DNA of 64,000 nt from Henricia sp. BOLD:AAB3569. Lineage: Eukaryota > Echinodermata > Asteroidea > Spinulosida > Echinasteridae. The first letter of the stretch is position 1, and each line of letters starts with the position of its first letter. Of the stretch, positions 53,797 to 64,000 are shown in pieces. Below the pieces are notes generated by a model that saw nothing but the letters and a program-made list of their open reading frames with translations, ran no database searches and was not told where the DNA came from. The position numbers and the translations under genes are program-made. The stretch is taken from positions 1,364,001-1,428,000 of the forward strand of contig JBBELK010000109.1 of NCBI GenBank assembly GCA_037783545.1, in the 5' to 3' direction.

Positions 53797-55440
53797 AAAC
53801 TGCTAATTGACGCATGACTGTAAGGCCGAGTATTGTAGAAAGCACTGAACAGTTGGAAGTAGAAATCCCGGGCATATTTCCTTCTTGTGCTGTAACTCGT
53901 GCCATGAATGAAAAAGCCACGTCGTCTAGCCTACATTTCATAGTACTAATGATTAAGTAAATTTGTCTGATACATTTATGGCTAATCTACATACTGACGG
54001 TCTTGATAAAACTGAAGTTGGGTCTTGTCCAGTGGTTCATGAAATACATGTAGAACCACTAACAAGGCAAAGACCCTTAGTTGGCAAAATTACGTGATAA
54101 GGCACCTAATGAAAAAGAGACCTCTGAAGTAGCAGTATGCTATTTAATTATAGGTGGTGTCCTTATGCGTTTAAGTGGCGTCCTAAAGATGTACCTGCTG
54201 ATTATGATTGGGAAATTGTGTATCAGGTCGTTAATTGTGCCTACGCCATATCGTTTGCAAGTTTCGAGTTTAGCTCATGATTCACCTGTTGCAGGACATC
54301 TGGGTGTGACTAAAACTTATGACCGTATTCTTAAATATTTCTTTTGGCCTTATCTTAAGCAAACGGTAGCTCAGGTTTGTAAAAACCTGCCATGTATGTC
54401 AAGTAGCCGGTAAGCCTAACCATAATCCACCCTAACCAAGCATAAGGCACCCTTAAAACCATTCACTGCCTTCGAATAACGGTTAACTAGGGTGATTGTA
54501 GATTGCGTTGGGCCACTTCCCAGAACTAGGTCGGTCATGAGTATATATATATTGACCATAATGTGTGAGCATCCACTAGGTACATAGAAGCTGTTCCGTT
54601 ACGGTCAATCAAAGCGAAACCTGTAACTGATTAGCTTAGATCGCATTTTTTACCCGGTTTGGTTTGCCAAAAATAGTGCAAACTGACCAGGGAACGAACT
54701 TCATCTGCAAGTTGTTTAAAGAACAATTAAGTGCATATGATATAAAGCACGTGACCTCCTGCAAAGTAGGAGTGCGCTTGAGAGGTTCCATCGGACTTTG
54801 AAGTCTATGCTCAGAAGTTGGACAGAGACTGGAATGAAGGTCTACCGCTGTTGCTCTTTGCGTCATGAGCATCTTTTTGATGGATACCGGCGCAATACAA
54901 ATATTCATTATTATTTATTATTATTATTACGAGACATTGAGAGCGACACAGTAGGTTTCTGCCATTTTGAACTTGTGTTTGGCCGTACAGTGAGGGGCCG
55001 ACTTTCTGTTGTCTGAGACAAATGGTTAGGAGACGAAACAAAAGAGAAAAGTAGTCTTCTCAACTATGTTGTTCGTTTGAAAGAACGCTTTAAATCTGCC
55101 ATTGAGTTGGCCCTTGCTAACCTAAAATCTGTCAAATCTGACATGAAAACCTGGTATGTTAAAGGTGCTAGAATGCGTAGCTTTGTACTGAGCTTTGTAC
55201 TGGTTTTGTTGCCAGTGCCTGGCAGTTCCTTGCAAGCAAGGTTTAGTGTCCCGTAAAATTGGAGACTTAGATTATGTCATAACTCCTGATCGACATAAAA
55301 CTAGTCAACTGTCTTGTAAACGTTTTTAAATCATAATATCATGTCAGGCAATCAGACGCTGATACGGAGGTACAGAAACCCAAAAGCGTAGTATTAGTTT
55401 ATGTTGAAGTTGATGAGAACTTCGACGTGCCCTGATGTGG
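53797..55440 (+). pseudogene. Integrase region of Gmr1-like copy 2
   Basis: It starts with the protease-integrase spacer (LEVEIPGIFPSCAVTRAMNE, like LEEDFPDIFPSCVTTRSM in the intact copy). The zinc-binding domain SSLAHDSPVAGHLGVTKTYD then RILKYFFWP follows (54265-54350). The core (VDCVGPLPRT near 54503; LPKIVQTDQGTNF near 54664) and C-terminal pieces (SLLNYVVRLKERFKS near 55053; VLLPVPGSSLQARFS near 55205) are in several frames with stops. It encodes no functional protein. Confidence 0.8.
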
Positions 55441-55530
55441 TGTGCGAATGAACAACTCACAAGTTTCGAACAATTTATATGATAAATTTGATTATCTCTC
55501 CCCCGAACAGCGTACTGTGACTGACCTGTG

Positions 55531-55676
55531 GTCGATTTCACGAAGATTTAATACACATCGCAAAATACCAAATCCATTGCAACTCGCCAAAGCCATGGCA
55601 AAAAATACAAAGGGTTCGGCGAGTTGCGATAGGTATGGTACTTGCGACGCATCGCACGTCTTTGTGAAATCGACCC
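55531..55676. mobile_element. Foldback MITE, second copy of the 1322-1438 family
   Basis: GTCGATTTCACGAAG at the left and CTTTGTGAAATCGACCC at the right, with an internal inverted pair GCAACTCGCC/GGCGAGTTGC. The flanks CTGACCTGTG and CTGATCTGTG look like a 10-bp target duplication with one mismatch. Confidence 0.65.
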
Positions 55677-55719
55677 CTGATCTGTGAATACACAACGGAT
55701 GTTTCTGGTAAAACAGACC

Positions 55720-55971
55720 AGGGGCAAATTTCATAGAGGTGTTTAAGCATAAACATTTGCTTAGGCACAACAAACAAAAAAAACTCTTGCTCAGTAGAGA
55801 ATGTTACCAGTGAAATATTTATGTGATAGAAATAGTCTATGACCAGTGTTAGAGGACTGTTTCATTACCATGAGAATCACATAAATATTTTGCTGGTAAC
55901 CTCATTTTATGAAGCAATATTTTTCATGCTAAAGCAATTTTTCATGCAACAGCTCTCTAAAATTGGCCCCC
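55720..55971. mobile_element. MITE with GGGGCAAATTTCATAGAG ends
   Basis: The left end GGGGCAAATTTCATAGAG faces CTCTCTAAAATTGGCCCCC. A second inner pair is TTACCAGTGAAATATTTATG against CATAAATATTTTGCTGGTAA. It is non-coding and lies between the integrase and RT parts of Gmr1-like copy 2. Confidence 0.6.
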
Positions 55972-55976
55972 GTTAT

Positions 55977-56245
55977 CAGATGATATAGATGTACATCTAA
56001 GCCTTTTAAGCAACACCCTTATCGTTTTAGCCCGTTTAAGCAAGCTCTTTTTCAAAATTAAATTCAGTACATGATTGATAACGGTATAATCGAGGAGGGT
56101 GATAGTCCTTGGAACTCCCCTTGCATACTAGTTTAGAAACATGACCTGTCGTATCGGTTTTGTACTGATTTTAGGAAGGTGAATCACTGGAAACTTTATT
56201 TCGTCAATTTACAAAAAAAAGTCATACACTGGATCTTATTTGGCT
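55977..56245 (+). pseudogene. RT N-terminal fragment of Gmr1-like copy 2
   Basis: Pieces YMIDNGIIEEGDSPWNSPCI and YRFCTDFRKVN (about 56070-56180) match the RT start of the intact element (WSSPCILV...FCTDFRKVN). Several indels; it ends before the active site. Confidence 0.7.
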
Positions 56246-57286
56246 AATTTATAATTAGTCGTGGTGAATTTCTGCAAGACGTGCCATACATGCCAGATGG
56301 TGGGAAAGCCTCAACCGTCAATTAAACCTGCACCGATGATTCCAATTCCTGCATTTAATGAGCCATTTTCGAGAGTCCTAGTGGATTGTGTTGGTCGTTT
56401 GCCACGGACGAAGTCTGGGCACCAGTTTTTGTTGACCATCATGGATTTGTCAACTCGTTTTCCTGAGGCCATTTCGCTGAGGAAGATCACAGCCAAAGTT
56501 GTTGTTGAGGCTCTGGTGCAGTTTTTTACAAGATATGGCCTACCAAAAGAAGTCCAGTCTGACCAGGGGTCTAACTTCATGTCGGGTCTGTTTCAAGAAG
56601 TCATGCGTTAGCTGGGGATAAAGCAGATAAAGTCATCCGCCCATCATCCACAATCCCAAGGAGCTCTGGAGAGGTACCACCAAACCCTCAAGAATATGAT
56701 GAGAGCTTACTGCAACGATTTTCCAGAAGATTGGGACAAAGGAATTCCATTTCTGCTATTTGGGTCATTCTATAAATTTGGGGTCCAATTTTTCTGTCCC
56801 CTGTTACGTCTGACATCTTGTAAAATGTTGTATTTTGTAAATTCAGGACATATTCTTTAAATGCTTTCTATTTCAAAGAGTGATTACATAAAGTACAATT
56901 CATAAAAATATGTTTTGAAGGCATGTTTAATAATACTTGTTTGGCAAATGGCAGTATGTCAGGTGTAACAGGGACAGGAAAAATGTCACACGTTGGACCC
57001 CAAATTTATAGAATGACCCATTTGCCACGAGAGACTCCCCGAATGAATCGACTGGTTTCACTCCATTTGAGTTGGTCTACGGTCATGAGGTGAGGGGACC
57101 TTTAAAGCTCATCAAGGAGAGATTTTTGGCAGAGGATCAGGACGACGAGACCAATCTGCTCGACTATGTGTCGAACTTCAAGGAGAGGCTGTCGAGAGCC
57201 TGTTCTGTCGCTCAAGAACACCTCAAAGAATCTCAACGGGTCATGAAGACAAGAGCAGACAAGAAATCTGAAGTCCGCATCTTTAA
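56246..57286 (+). pseudogene. Integrase of Gmr1-like copy 3 (main part)
   Basis: FCKTCHTCQMVGKP holds the CC pair. Core Asp residues are in LVDCVGRLPRTK (about 56380) and VQSDQGSNF (about 56555). A TAG at 56609-56611 interrupts. The frame then continues with AHHPQSQGALERYHQTLKNM carrying the catalytic Glu, up to the MITE at 56762. After the MITE it resumes with FELVYGHEVRGPLKLIKERF until the TTAA element at 57287. The His pair of the zinc domain is missing. Confidence 0.8.
56762..57019. mobile_element. 258-bp MITE with perfect inverted ends (GGGTCATTCTATAAATTTGG)
   Basis: The terminal inverted repeats of about 27 bp, beginning GGGTCATTCTATAAATTTGG, are perfect. The flanking ATTT (56758-56761, 57020-57023) is duplicated. 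It lies within the integrase frame; the flanks join without loss when it is removed, which fixes the boundaries. Confidence 0.9.
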
Positions 57287-58069
57287 AGTGGGATGGCAAG
57301 CTCGCTTAATTTTCATAGTTTTCAACAGAATTCCCTTCTTTGTATAGTCCTTTATGTGGTAAGAACATCAAAATTAAAATTTCTCTCTGAAAAAGTCCGA
57401 AATGTTCATGTTTTTTCTGAAGCCCTTTTTACGAGAATCTGAAAACGAAAGGTCACGTCAATCAACTCGAGCCGTGTGTGTGACGTATTACGTAGGAGAC
57501 ACACAGAGCTGCTTTAACTGACTATGATCGTGTACCTTGCTTCTCGCAACAAACACGTACACGTTGTATGCGCTATACAGTACATGCACAGAACTTCCGT
57601 GTTGACGTGGCCGATCTGATCGGGTTTTGGGACGATTTTTTAGCGTAGAATCAGCCGGCTTAGCGACTCAAATTTGTATTTGGAAGATGCAGAGAACCCA
57701 AGTGAACGTCCTGTTGAGGGGAACAAATTTTCCGCGGTGCCGAACTGTCACCTTTTGAGCCGCTTTCCATGCTGCTGGTCGCAGCCTAGCCGTGGGGCGT
57801 GGGCGATGCGATGAGATCGATCATGCCGATAAAAATGACTTTCCACCGGGTCCATTTATACGTGTAGCTTCAACCCAATGAACACGTACAGTTCACCGAA
57901 GCCGTTTGGAATTATCGACTGGTAAGAAACTCTCAAAAGTTTCCGTGTTTTCGGTGGTTGTTGCAATGTGTTAAGAGTATTTTTTGAAAAGCCTCGAGCC
58001 TCAAGTCCATGCACTTTGTTTCACATGCATGTCTGAGAACCGGGCGGATTTGCCAGCAGCGCCTGCCCG

Positions 58070-58130
58070 GCCCACTTGTCCCCTGCTCACTCGTCCCCTG
58101 CCCACTCGTCCCAAGCCCACTCGTCCCCAG
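58070..58130. repeat. Minisatellite of CCCACTCGTCCCC type
   Basis: Four to five imperfect copies of about 15 bp; on the minus strand GGGGACGAGTGGGC. It shares its core with the 42080-42175 repeat. Confidence 0.65.
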
Positions 58131-58765
58131 CTGTGCCAAGCCCTAACCAGGCAATTGTGTTCAGTTTTGAAACCAGTTTTTCTCACATGCAGGAAATAAC
58201 ACCAAGTTTCGTAACGACAAGTCATGAGATCTTGGGACTTCTTGGGAAAGCATGCACAACCGTGTCCCTTATACATCATCAGGAAAGTGAGGGAAACATC
58301 AATCTGGACACTGATGAGAACTATATTCTGGTTTTAAGTTCCTGATTTGGACGAATTAAAAAAATGCAATAAAGCAAGCATTTCTTTAATTACAATTTTT
58401 AGGAAATTACATGCGTACATGTACGTACACTCATTTAGCAGTGCTTTACGCAACCGCTTTAGCTTAATTGCTCGGCTCAACCACTGCTAAAGATTGCGAC
58501 CTTTCCTGCGAAGCGCCTGTGTGACATCACTCAACACCAAGCCTGGATGACACTTGCTACGATTGGCCAGATTCGAAGTGGCCAAAATCACCCTCATTGA
58601 AGTGGCGGTGGGGCGAAGTGGTACTAATAGGGCGAATTGACTGTAAAGCTATACAATTTACTTGATTTCTTGCAGTAAGCTCCTTTCAAGTATCATATTT
58701 GCATCGTTTGATAAAGTCCGTGTCCTAACTTGAGTTTTGTTACAACGAGACTGGTGATTTTGAAA

Positions 58766-58964
58766 TACTTTATTTATTTTTATTTATTTATTCACCACAT
58801 CCAACAGCGGAGGGACCGCCAATTACAGGAATGGGAGCAAGTGTGGTTGAGTGCCTTGCTCAAGGGCACAGGTGCCACAACCCGTCACGGCCAGGAATCG
58901 AACCTACATTCTAGTACTAGCACAGGAACTTAAGTTCAACGCACTAGACCGCTCGGCCATAACA
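58766..58964 (-). mobile_element. tRNA-derived SINE
   Basis: On the minus strand it starts TGGCCGAGCGGTCTAGTGC (A-box region, about 58941-58959). The B box GGTTCGATTCC follows (58894-58904), then a body containing CCCTTGAGCAAGGCACTCAA (58846-58865). The tail is AAATA repeats (plus-strand TTTATTTATT near 58769-58795). The A and B boxes are RNA polymerase III promoter elements. The head resembles a class with a long variable arm (Leu/Ser type). Confidence 0.8.
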
Positions 58965-59006
58965 CCCTACTTGTACAGAAACATGTTTATTTTCCTTGTC
59001 GCTGGT

Positions 59007-59112
59007 AAGGGGTCGTCCATAAAGTACATACGCATGAATGATCATGAAATGCCAACTTTGTAGACACCCCCCGCGCCCCCTCCCCCTCCCCCTCCCCCGC
59101 CCTCCCGTACGC
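59007..59112. mobile_element. Second copy of the GGGGTCGTCCATAAAGTAC repeat
   Basis: It shares GGGGTCGTCCATAAAGTAC, ACGCATGAA, GAAATGCC and C-rich blocks with 11297-11420. It lies next to the SINE within the TTAA transposon. Confidence 0.55.
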
Positions 59113-60833
59113 AAAATTAGTAACGTCACCCATACATACTTTAATGTTTGGTGTACGCATTGGCTATATATGACTCCCCTCTGCCCCTCCGTGCATACAC
59201 ACTTTATGGATTGCCCCTACATGGTCTTACAGTTTGGCCGGTATCACTGCTGCAGTTAGTTTGGGGTCCAGGGTTCGATTCAAGTTTGTTTCCTCAAGTC
59301 TTCATGGTCGCCGCTGTTCTTGATTCGGACTGACTCAGAACCAGACTAAGTCGGACCAAGACCGAGTAGGACCTATGCATGACCGAGTTATTTTGTTATC
59401 CGAATAAATGAATTTTACAAATGAATTTTATTTTTTACAGTAACTTTAATAAATGAACATTTTAAAAAATCCTAAATTTTAAAAAGTGGCAACAACCCGA
59501 CTTGGTCCAAGTCAGCCAGGGTTCGGCTCGACTCAAAACCCAGACTTACTGTACACGAACAGACTTTTTGCCAATGGAATATAGGCCTAATTGTAATAAT
59601 CATAGTTCCTTCAAAAATATTAGAAAACACTTATTGGTCATGGCTTCTTTCCTTGTGTACAAAATATACAGACAGACTGAATTTTGTTTTCACATATTCC
59701 TCACTTGGTCTCTCTCCTAATTTTATGTTTTCTCGTCAAATAATGCACTAACCGATGCTTGATGAGTCATTTGAAAGAAAACAAATATGATCAACTTTTT
59801 AACCCTTCATCGTGTGTTTTGCACACACGGTCTGAAGACATGGTCAATTATTCAGTTCTTTCCCAAGAGGGGAAGTCAAATGACTAGGAGGACGAGTTGT
59901 CCGTAGCGGGTACGAGTTCTGTTTGGCTTTCCAAACTGTGAAAAAGAAATGAAATCTCACGTTCTGCCCAAACACCATTTGAACTAGGCCTACTTGCTAC
60001 TCTATCTCCACCAAAATATATGAAATAGATTAACCTCTAAAATTTAGTGTTTTTCTTACTCTAACACGTTCGCTTTTAAGAAAATAATGAATCTCCAAAA
60101 CGTCGCTGGTAGCGGTTGGTAGTAGCGGAAGCACGGTTCAGTGTAGGCCGCATGGACAGCACGCACAGCCCGCGAAGCGGACATGATGACGGCTGCATGT
60201 GGGCAATTCCCGGACTTTTTGGAATCCCGTTTTCGTGCACTCGCTAGGTGCTGTCACGGACCTTGCTTTCCCCTTAAACCTTTCTGTAAACGTGGGATCC
60301 CTCTTCAGTTTCTCTCTATCGTTGATGGAGTCTTGGGTGAAGTCCTGGGTGAAGTGTGCCGAAGAAATTTGGTAAGTTTTGCTGAGCAAAAATTCCGCTC
60401 GGGTGTTGTTGACCGAAAAGACATATCGCACATTATTTCTTTGGAGATCGCAGATTTTCGCAGTGCTACCACCAACAAGGCACGAAGCTAGCATTTTATT
60501 GATATCCAAAATGAATTCAGTGTAACAACCACTGGGAAAATACACCGAAAACTTGTGAAAAGAAAACGACTATGAGTGTGTTTGTGCATGCAGAAAGCAT
60601 GCAACTTGCTTTGCAACTCGTGACTGTCTCATACGTATGACGTGCGGGGTCAATGCATATCATTATGACGTCATCACCCCGTTTTCATTTTGGCCTGTTG
60701 CCGGTTGACGAACACGGTCTAGTTTTTCATTTTTCTCTCTAACATAAAGTCAGCAATGAAGATAAGAAAAACGCAACTTTATTAAATAACATCTGTTTTA
60801 TAAAATAACTTTCTTCCTCGCCAAATAGCTCCA
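59113..60833. other. Rest of the TTAA transposon, no gene recognised
   Basis: It contains a piece of the GAAGTTGATC MITE family (about 59785-59875). Open frames near 60138-60545 on both strands have no motif I recognise. Confidence 0.4.
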
Positions 60834-60849
60834 AGCTTGCCATCCCACT

Positions 60850-61315
60850 TTAAGCTCGGCGAGAAAGTTCTAGTGCTGTTGCCTCTGCCTGGTGAACCCC
60901 TTAAAGCCAAGTTCAGTGGTCCGTACTGTGTCAAAAAGAAACTCAATGATGTAAATTATGTCATAAGTACCCCAGACCGAAGAAAGACCCAAAGAGTTTG
61001 TCATGTTAACATGCTCAAGAGGTACTATGAGCGTGACAATTCTGACCAACCTGTGGGGGTAATTGTTATTGAGCCAGTTGGTGACCAATCACAAAGTGAC
61101 CATGAGACAGAAACATCCGAAATTGATTTTCTTACTGTTCAGTTTTCGAATTCTGAAATTCTAGCTGACTTGGATAAGGTTATTGGCCATTTGAGCATTG
61201 ACCAACGACAAGACTTATCAGACTTGCTTCAAAAGTGTGAGCAGGTTTGTTCCGACAAACCAGGTCGCACTTCAGTTGCAGTTCATGATGTCGATGTAGG
61301 AGGCCTTCGTCTCGA
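60850..61315 (+). pseudogene. Integrase C-terminus and integrase-RT spacer of Gmr1-like copy 3
   Basis: FKLGEKVLVLLPLPGEPL, then the GPY/F-like FSGPYCVKKKL, STPDRRKTQRVCHVNMLKRY and the acidic spacer (FSNSEILADLDKVIGHLSID), reach HDVDV at about 61285-61300, just before RT. Each part aligns with the intact element (FSGPYIVERKV; TPDRRKRTQLCHINMLKLY). Similarity then stops and the frame runs into unrelated sequence to 61421. Confidence 0.8.
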
Positions 61316-62733
61316 ACTATCGCGGCCTATAATTTGTCGTCATAACTGTTTGCCAGAACATTCGTGGAGTTGTCAGCCGTCCGCTTTCCTGTCAAGTCCT
61401 GCTTTGAAGTCCGTGGCGTAAGATCTTGTGTTTATAATTGTAAAATCTGAAGTGCTCACTTTTTAAATTGTGCAAACTTAATCACTGTGCATTTCTTTTG
61501 TTTGTCGAGATCAGTAAATAAATTATATAATTTCTTTGTTGATATAATAGTGATCTTGTTTGACTCCTTCGTGTCTTGTTTGGCGAGTTTCCATTTTTTC
61601 TATTTCTTGTTGCGGTGTGGAATTTTTCTGCACCGTAACAAATGTTAGTTAGTTAGCCTGACAAACTTACTTTGTCACGTGCAATACACGGTGTGTTTCG
61701 TATAACGGACTGAAATACATCGTAGGCCTACGCAGAATACGTGCAATGAATGCACGGTGTGTTGTGTTATTGCAACAAGGTTATCCGCTGTAGCACACAT
61801 ACTACATGGGGTTATCCTCTATTTATTTACTCAGCAATGAAACGCACAGGTTGTCCCTTTAAACTGTTTATTGGCTCTTATGACGTAGAAATAACAATGA
61901 TGTTGACGGAAGTAGAACAAACTTGTTGACAATGATAAATGGCGGTGGCAATCTGGCAATAAAGTCTCCAGAAGGAGGATGGCGGAATACGATGAAGAAA
62001 CTGGTGTCGGAACTGTGACTATTAAAGTGGCTTAACTGTGGGGGAGGGGGGGGGGGGGGTGTCGATTGTGTGAGGTGTCGAATGTGTGTGGTTCGACTTC
62101 TTCTTTCGTATGATCCCCTAAAGGGATCTGGTTGCTGAGATTCGCCGACTTTAGTCGTTGCCCTGTAGCCACCTTAGGAGGTTCTGTGGTTCGACTAAAA
62201 TAAGAAAAGAAAAAGAAAAAGAAAATGCACTAAATATTTGCACATATCCAAATCTTCTATAGATAGTTCACCTTTAAACTTAATTAAACCTAAAGGGAAT
62301 TCTGTCATGATCCATCTTTACATCATGAACCTTTAACATGCTTATTCACGAGCATTACGGCACTTACATGCACTGTTTACATTAACTAAACTCAATAAAC
62401 AGCGCCACCATGCGCCGGGTGACATGTCTCAAACACGTGAGCTTTCCGGCAATCAAAATCGCTAAAATATGCACTTTAATACTCTATAAGCTTGCTTATT
62501 TCTGACAATTAACCAAAACTATATCAAATTAACTACTCACTTTGCTGAGCTGTCCAAAGGTTTGATTAAATTTAACTAAAGATTTTGACTGTTTTGTCAC
62601 ACAAAAAAGGATTACATTGTTTACGATGACGTTAGCGATACGAATTAATAGCGCCCTCAAGAGAGCACTGCGCAAATCCTAGCGCTGGCTGCGTTTGATA
62701 GACAAACGTTCGTGAAACGATGTTCTGGCGGCT
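61316..62733. other. No gene seen; G-tract and AT-rich DNA
   Basis: Unassigned DNA with a G-rich run (62040-62060). The right part may be the 3' LTR of the BEL/Pao element: on the minus strand, GGCCGGGA followed by TGTAGCCGCC near 62730-62742 looks like a purine tract and an LTR start. The LTR end could not be located. Confidence 0.4.
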
Positions 62734-62840
62734 ACATCCCGGCCTCTAATGCCTTTAGTCCGGAAGGCGGAATTACTCCACTAGTCAAAGCCAGAACTGC
62801 AGTCTGGGTGTCAGTTATTTGAAGAAAGATCTCATCCATT

Positions 62841-64000
62841 CTACTTGGCATGCATCTCCTCGCCCTCGAGGAGGCAGAGCTTGTCCACAGGTCTGTCGTA
62901 CACTCCGGTTTGCGTCTTCACTTGTACGGATCTGACTTTGCCGTCCTTGCCTGGGTAGGTCTTAGTTACCAGACCTAGAGGCCACTGGCATCGATGTGTG
63001 TTGTCGTACTTCACAAACACGAGATCGCCTGTACGTACATCTCGGTGCGGGTCGATCAATTTTTGCCTTTCTTGAAGCAACGGAAGGTATTCCTTCAACC
63101 AACGCTTTCAGAATATGTCAGCCATGTATTCCACCTCCGCTTGTAGATGTCTTGCTTCACGAAGTTCCCGGGAGGCAATTGAGGACCCGAGCGCAGAAGT
63201 AGAAGGTGGTCCCATTGTCTGATCTGATCTATAATGGCTTGCCTCGGCGACTGATGAAGCGTTGGAGCGCATTAATGAAGGAGTCGGTTTCCAAAGAGTG
63301 GCAAACCTCCAGGTAAACTGCTCGTGTAGTGAGGCATGTGAAGATACACCCGTACCTCTTGTGGTCACTCCTACCTCGCTTGACCAAAAAGGGCCCAAAG
63401 AAATCTACGCCCACCATGCTGAAGGGTGCGAAACCTGGAGTAACACGGTCCTTGGGTAGATCTGCCATTTGTTGTGTCATCGTTGGTGCCCTCTGCTTAC
63501 GACATGGAATGCAAGTGTGAACGACACTCTTCACTGCTGCTCGTCCTTTGATAATCCAGTACCTTTGGCGAATCTCTGCGAGGGTACGTTTAGTCCCAGA
63601 GTGGCTTGTCATCTCATGGTAGTGTCTCACGATAAGTGTTGTCACCGGGTGTTTCATCGGCAATATCCAAGGATGTTTGGCGTTGACAGGTAGAGTGGCA
63701 TTCGCAAGGCGTCCACCGACTTGAAGAATACCGTCACTGGTCTTGGTCGGCACAAGCTTGCGGTAACCTCCAGATTTCAACAAGGTGTCGGTGAAGCTGG
63801 TTTTCTGGACGTGCTTAATGATTTCCTTCTCAGCAGCTTGTACGTCTTCAACTGTCAGCTGCGGAGAGGACTTCATGTCTTTGTCGGCCTTCCTTACTCT
63901 GGAAAGTAGAAGGGATTTGACACGGAGGATCCAGGCAACCGCTCTTTTCAAACGGTACCAGGAAGAGAAAGCTTCCAGTAGGGTGTCCACAACATTGTGT
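62841..64000 (-). pseudogene. BEL/Pao retrotransposon, integrase end, runs off the window
   Basis: On the minus strand, from the window edge: LEAFSSWYRLKRAVAWILR, GGRLANATLPVNAKHPWILP, then the integrase zinc-binding domain (HPVTTLIVRHYHEMTSHSG...CIPCRKQ) and the core start MVGVDFFGPF with TTRAVYLEV. These are typical of BEL/Pao. At about 63230 the frame breaks (RRGKPL then a stop). In a second frame a decayed second Asp motif is followed almost at once by SRELREARHLQAEVEY, so the segment carrying the catalytic Glu is deleted. The C-terminal domain follows at 62841-63098 (GDLVFVKYDN, WPLGLVTKTYPG). Not functional as read. Confidence 0.8.

Larger units (their letters stand above)
41380..56245 (+). 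mobile_element. Degenerate Gmr1-like Ty3/gypsy copy 2, broken by nested insertions
   Basis: Recognisable pieces lie in the Gmr1-like order: protease (41380-41550 and 47843-48005), the protease-integrase spacer (53797-54140), integrase (54150-55330) and the start of RT (55977-56245). Insertions lie at 41551-47842, at about 48006-53796 and between 55440 and 55976. Gag and LTRs were not found. Many stops and indels show it is old. Its order supports the same integrase-before-RT group as the intact copy. Confidence 0.8.
57287..60849. mobile_element. 3.56 kb TTAA-flanked TIR transposon
   Basis: The terminal inverted repeat AGTGGGATGGCAAGCT (57287-57302) is matched perfectly at 60834-60849. TTAA is duplicated at 57283-57286 and 60850-60853. 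It splits the integrase C-terminal module (IFK / FKLGEKVLVLLP). TTAA suggests Kolobok or piggyBac. Open frames near 60138-60545 show no transposase motif I recognise. It contains a minisatellite, a SINE and MITE pieces. Confidence 0.85.
56246..61315 (+). mobile_element. Gmr1-like Ty3/gypsy copy 3, partial, split by two DNA elements
   Basis: It contains integrase from the zinc-binding Cys pair to the C-terminal module, then the integrase-RT spacer and the edge of RT. It is split by a 258-bp MITE and a 3.56 kb TTAA element. It is less decayed than copy 2. No gag, protease, RT core or LTR was found. Confidence 0.8.

Noticed and set aside
60138..60545. 135-codon minus-strand and 102-codon plus-strand frames in the TTAA element
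   Set aside because: No transposase, THAP or DDE motif; the two overlap on opposite strands. Could be a decayed exon but cannot be supported.

Overview
This window looks like a transposable-element-dense stretch of an invertebrate animal genome, probably marine. The evidence is non-LTR elements of the CR1/L2/Jockey kind, three LTR retrotransposon groups (Gmr1-like and CsRn1-like Ty3/gypsy, and BEL/Pao), a tyrosine-recombinase retrotransposon, a tRNA-derived SINE and many small inverted-repeat elements. Frequent TAGGCCTA and TACATGTA words remind me of echinoderm or hemichordate DNA, but that is only an impression. I see no ordinary conserved host gene. The closest candidate is a zinc-knuckle plus tyrosine-recombinase reading frame at 9601-10935 on the minus strand.

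Layout. 1-2770: non-coding, with two small inverted-repeat elements. 2773-8014: a DIRS/Ngaro/PAT-type retrotransposon with split direct repeats (A1, B1-A2, B2). Its order is A1, gag, RT-RNase H, B1-A2, tyrosine recombinase, B2, and gag and pol carry several frameshifts. 8015-12123: a second, unrelated tyrosine-recombinase gene on the minus strand plus MITE-like pieces. 12124-40345: an array of about six complex repeat units. Four are closely related versions of a basic 2.6 kb unit, one is shortened, and one (25195-28254) is divergent. The units are rich in TGACGTCA palindromes and paired ETS-like inverted repeats. Three retroelements sit inside the array: a 5'-truncated LINE (16680-20214, minus), a second LINE (28765-31955, plus) and a complete, very young Gmr1-like Ty3/gypsy element (33003-39649, minus) with a single intact 1520-residue gag-pol frame and almost identical 884-bp LTRs. 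The array ends in a row of six perfect hairpins (about 40355-40686).

41380-61315 holds two older plus-strand Gmr1-like copies broken by nested insertions. One carries a 6.3 kb terminal-inverted-repeat element, which itself contains a deleted Ty3/gypsy copy. It also carries a CsRn1-like LTR element, which contains a MITE, a TTAA-flanked element and other pieces. The other copy is split by a 258-bp MITE (TSD ATTT) and by a 3.56 kb TTAA-flanked element holding a SINE. The right edge (62841-64000, minus) is the 3' part of a BEL/Pao element that runs out of the window.

The most unusual signals are the complex repeat array with conserved palindromes and boundary hairpins, the hairpin row with compensatory base changes, the 38-nt tRNA-Pro-like primer site of the Gmr1-like element, the unusual position of the recombinase between A2 and B2, and the zinc-knuckle/recombinase gene with an apparent splice acceptor. 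All assignments rest on reading motifs by eye; no database search was run.
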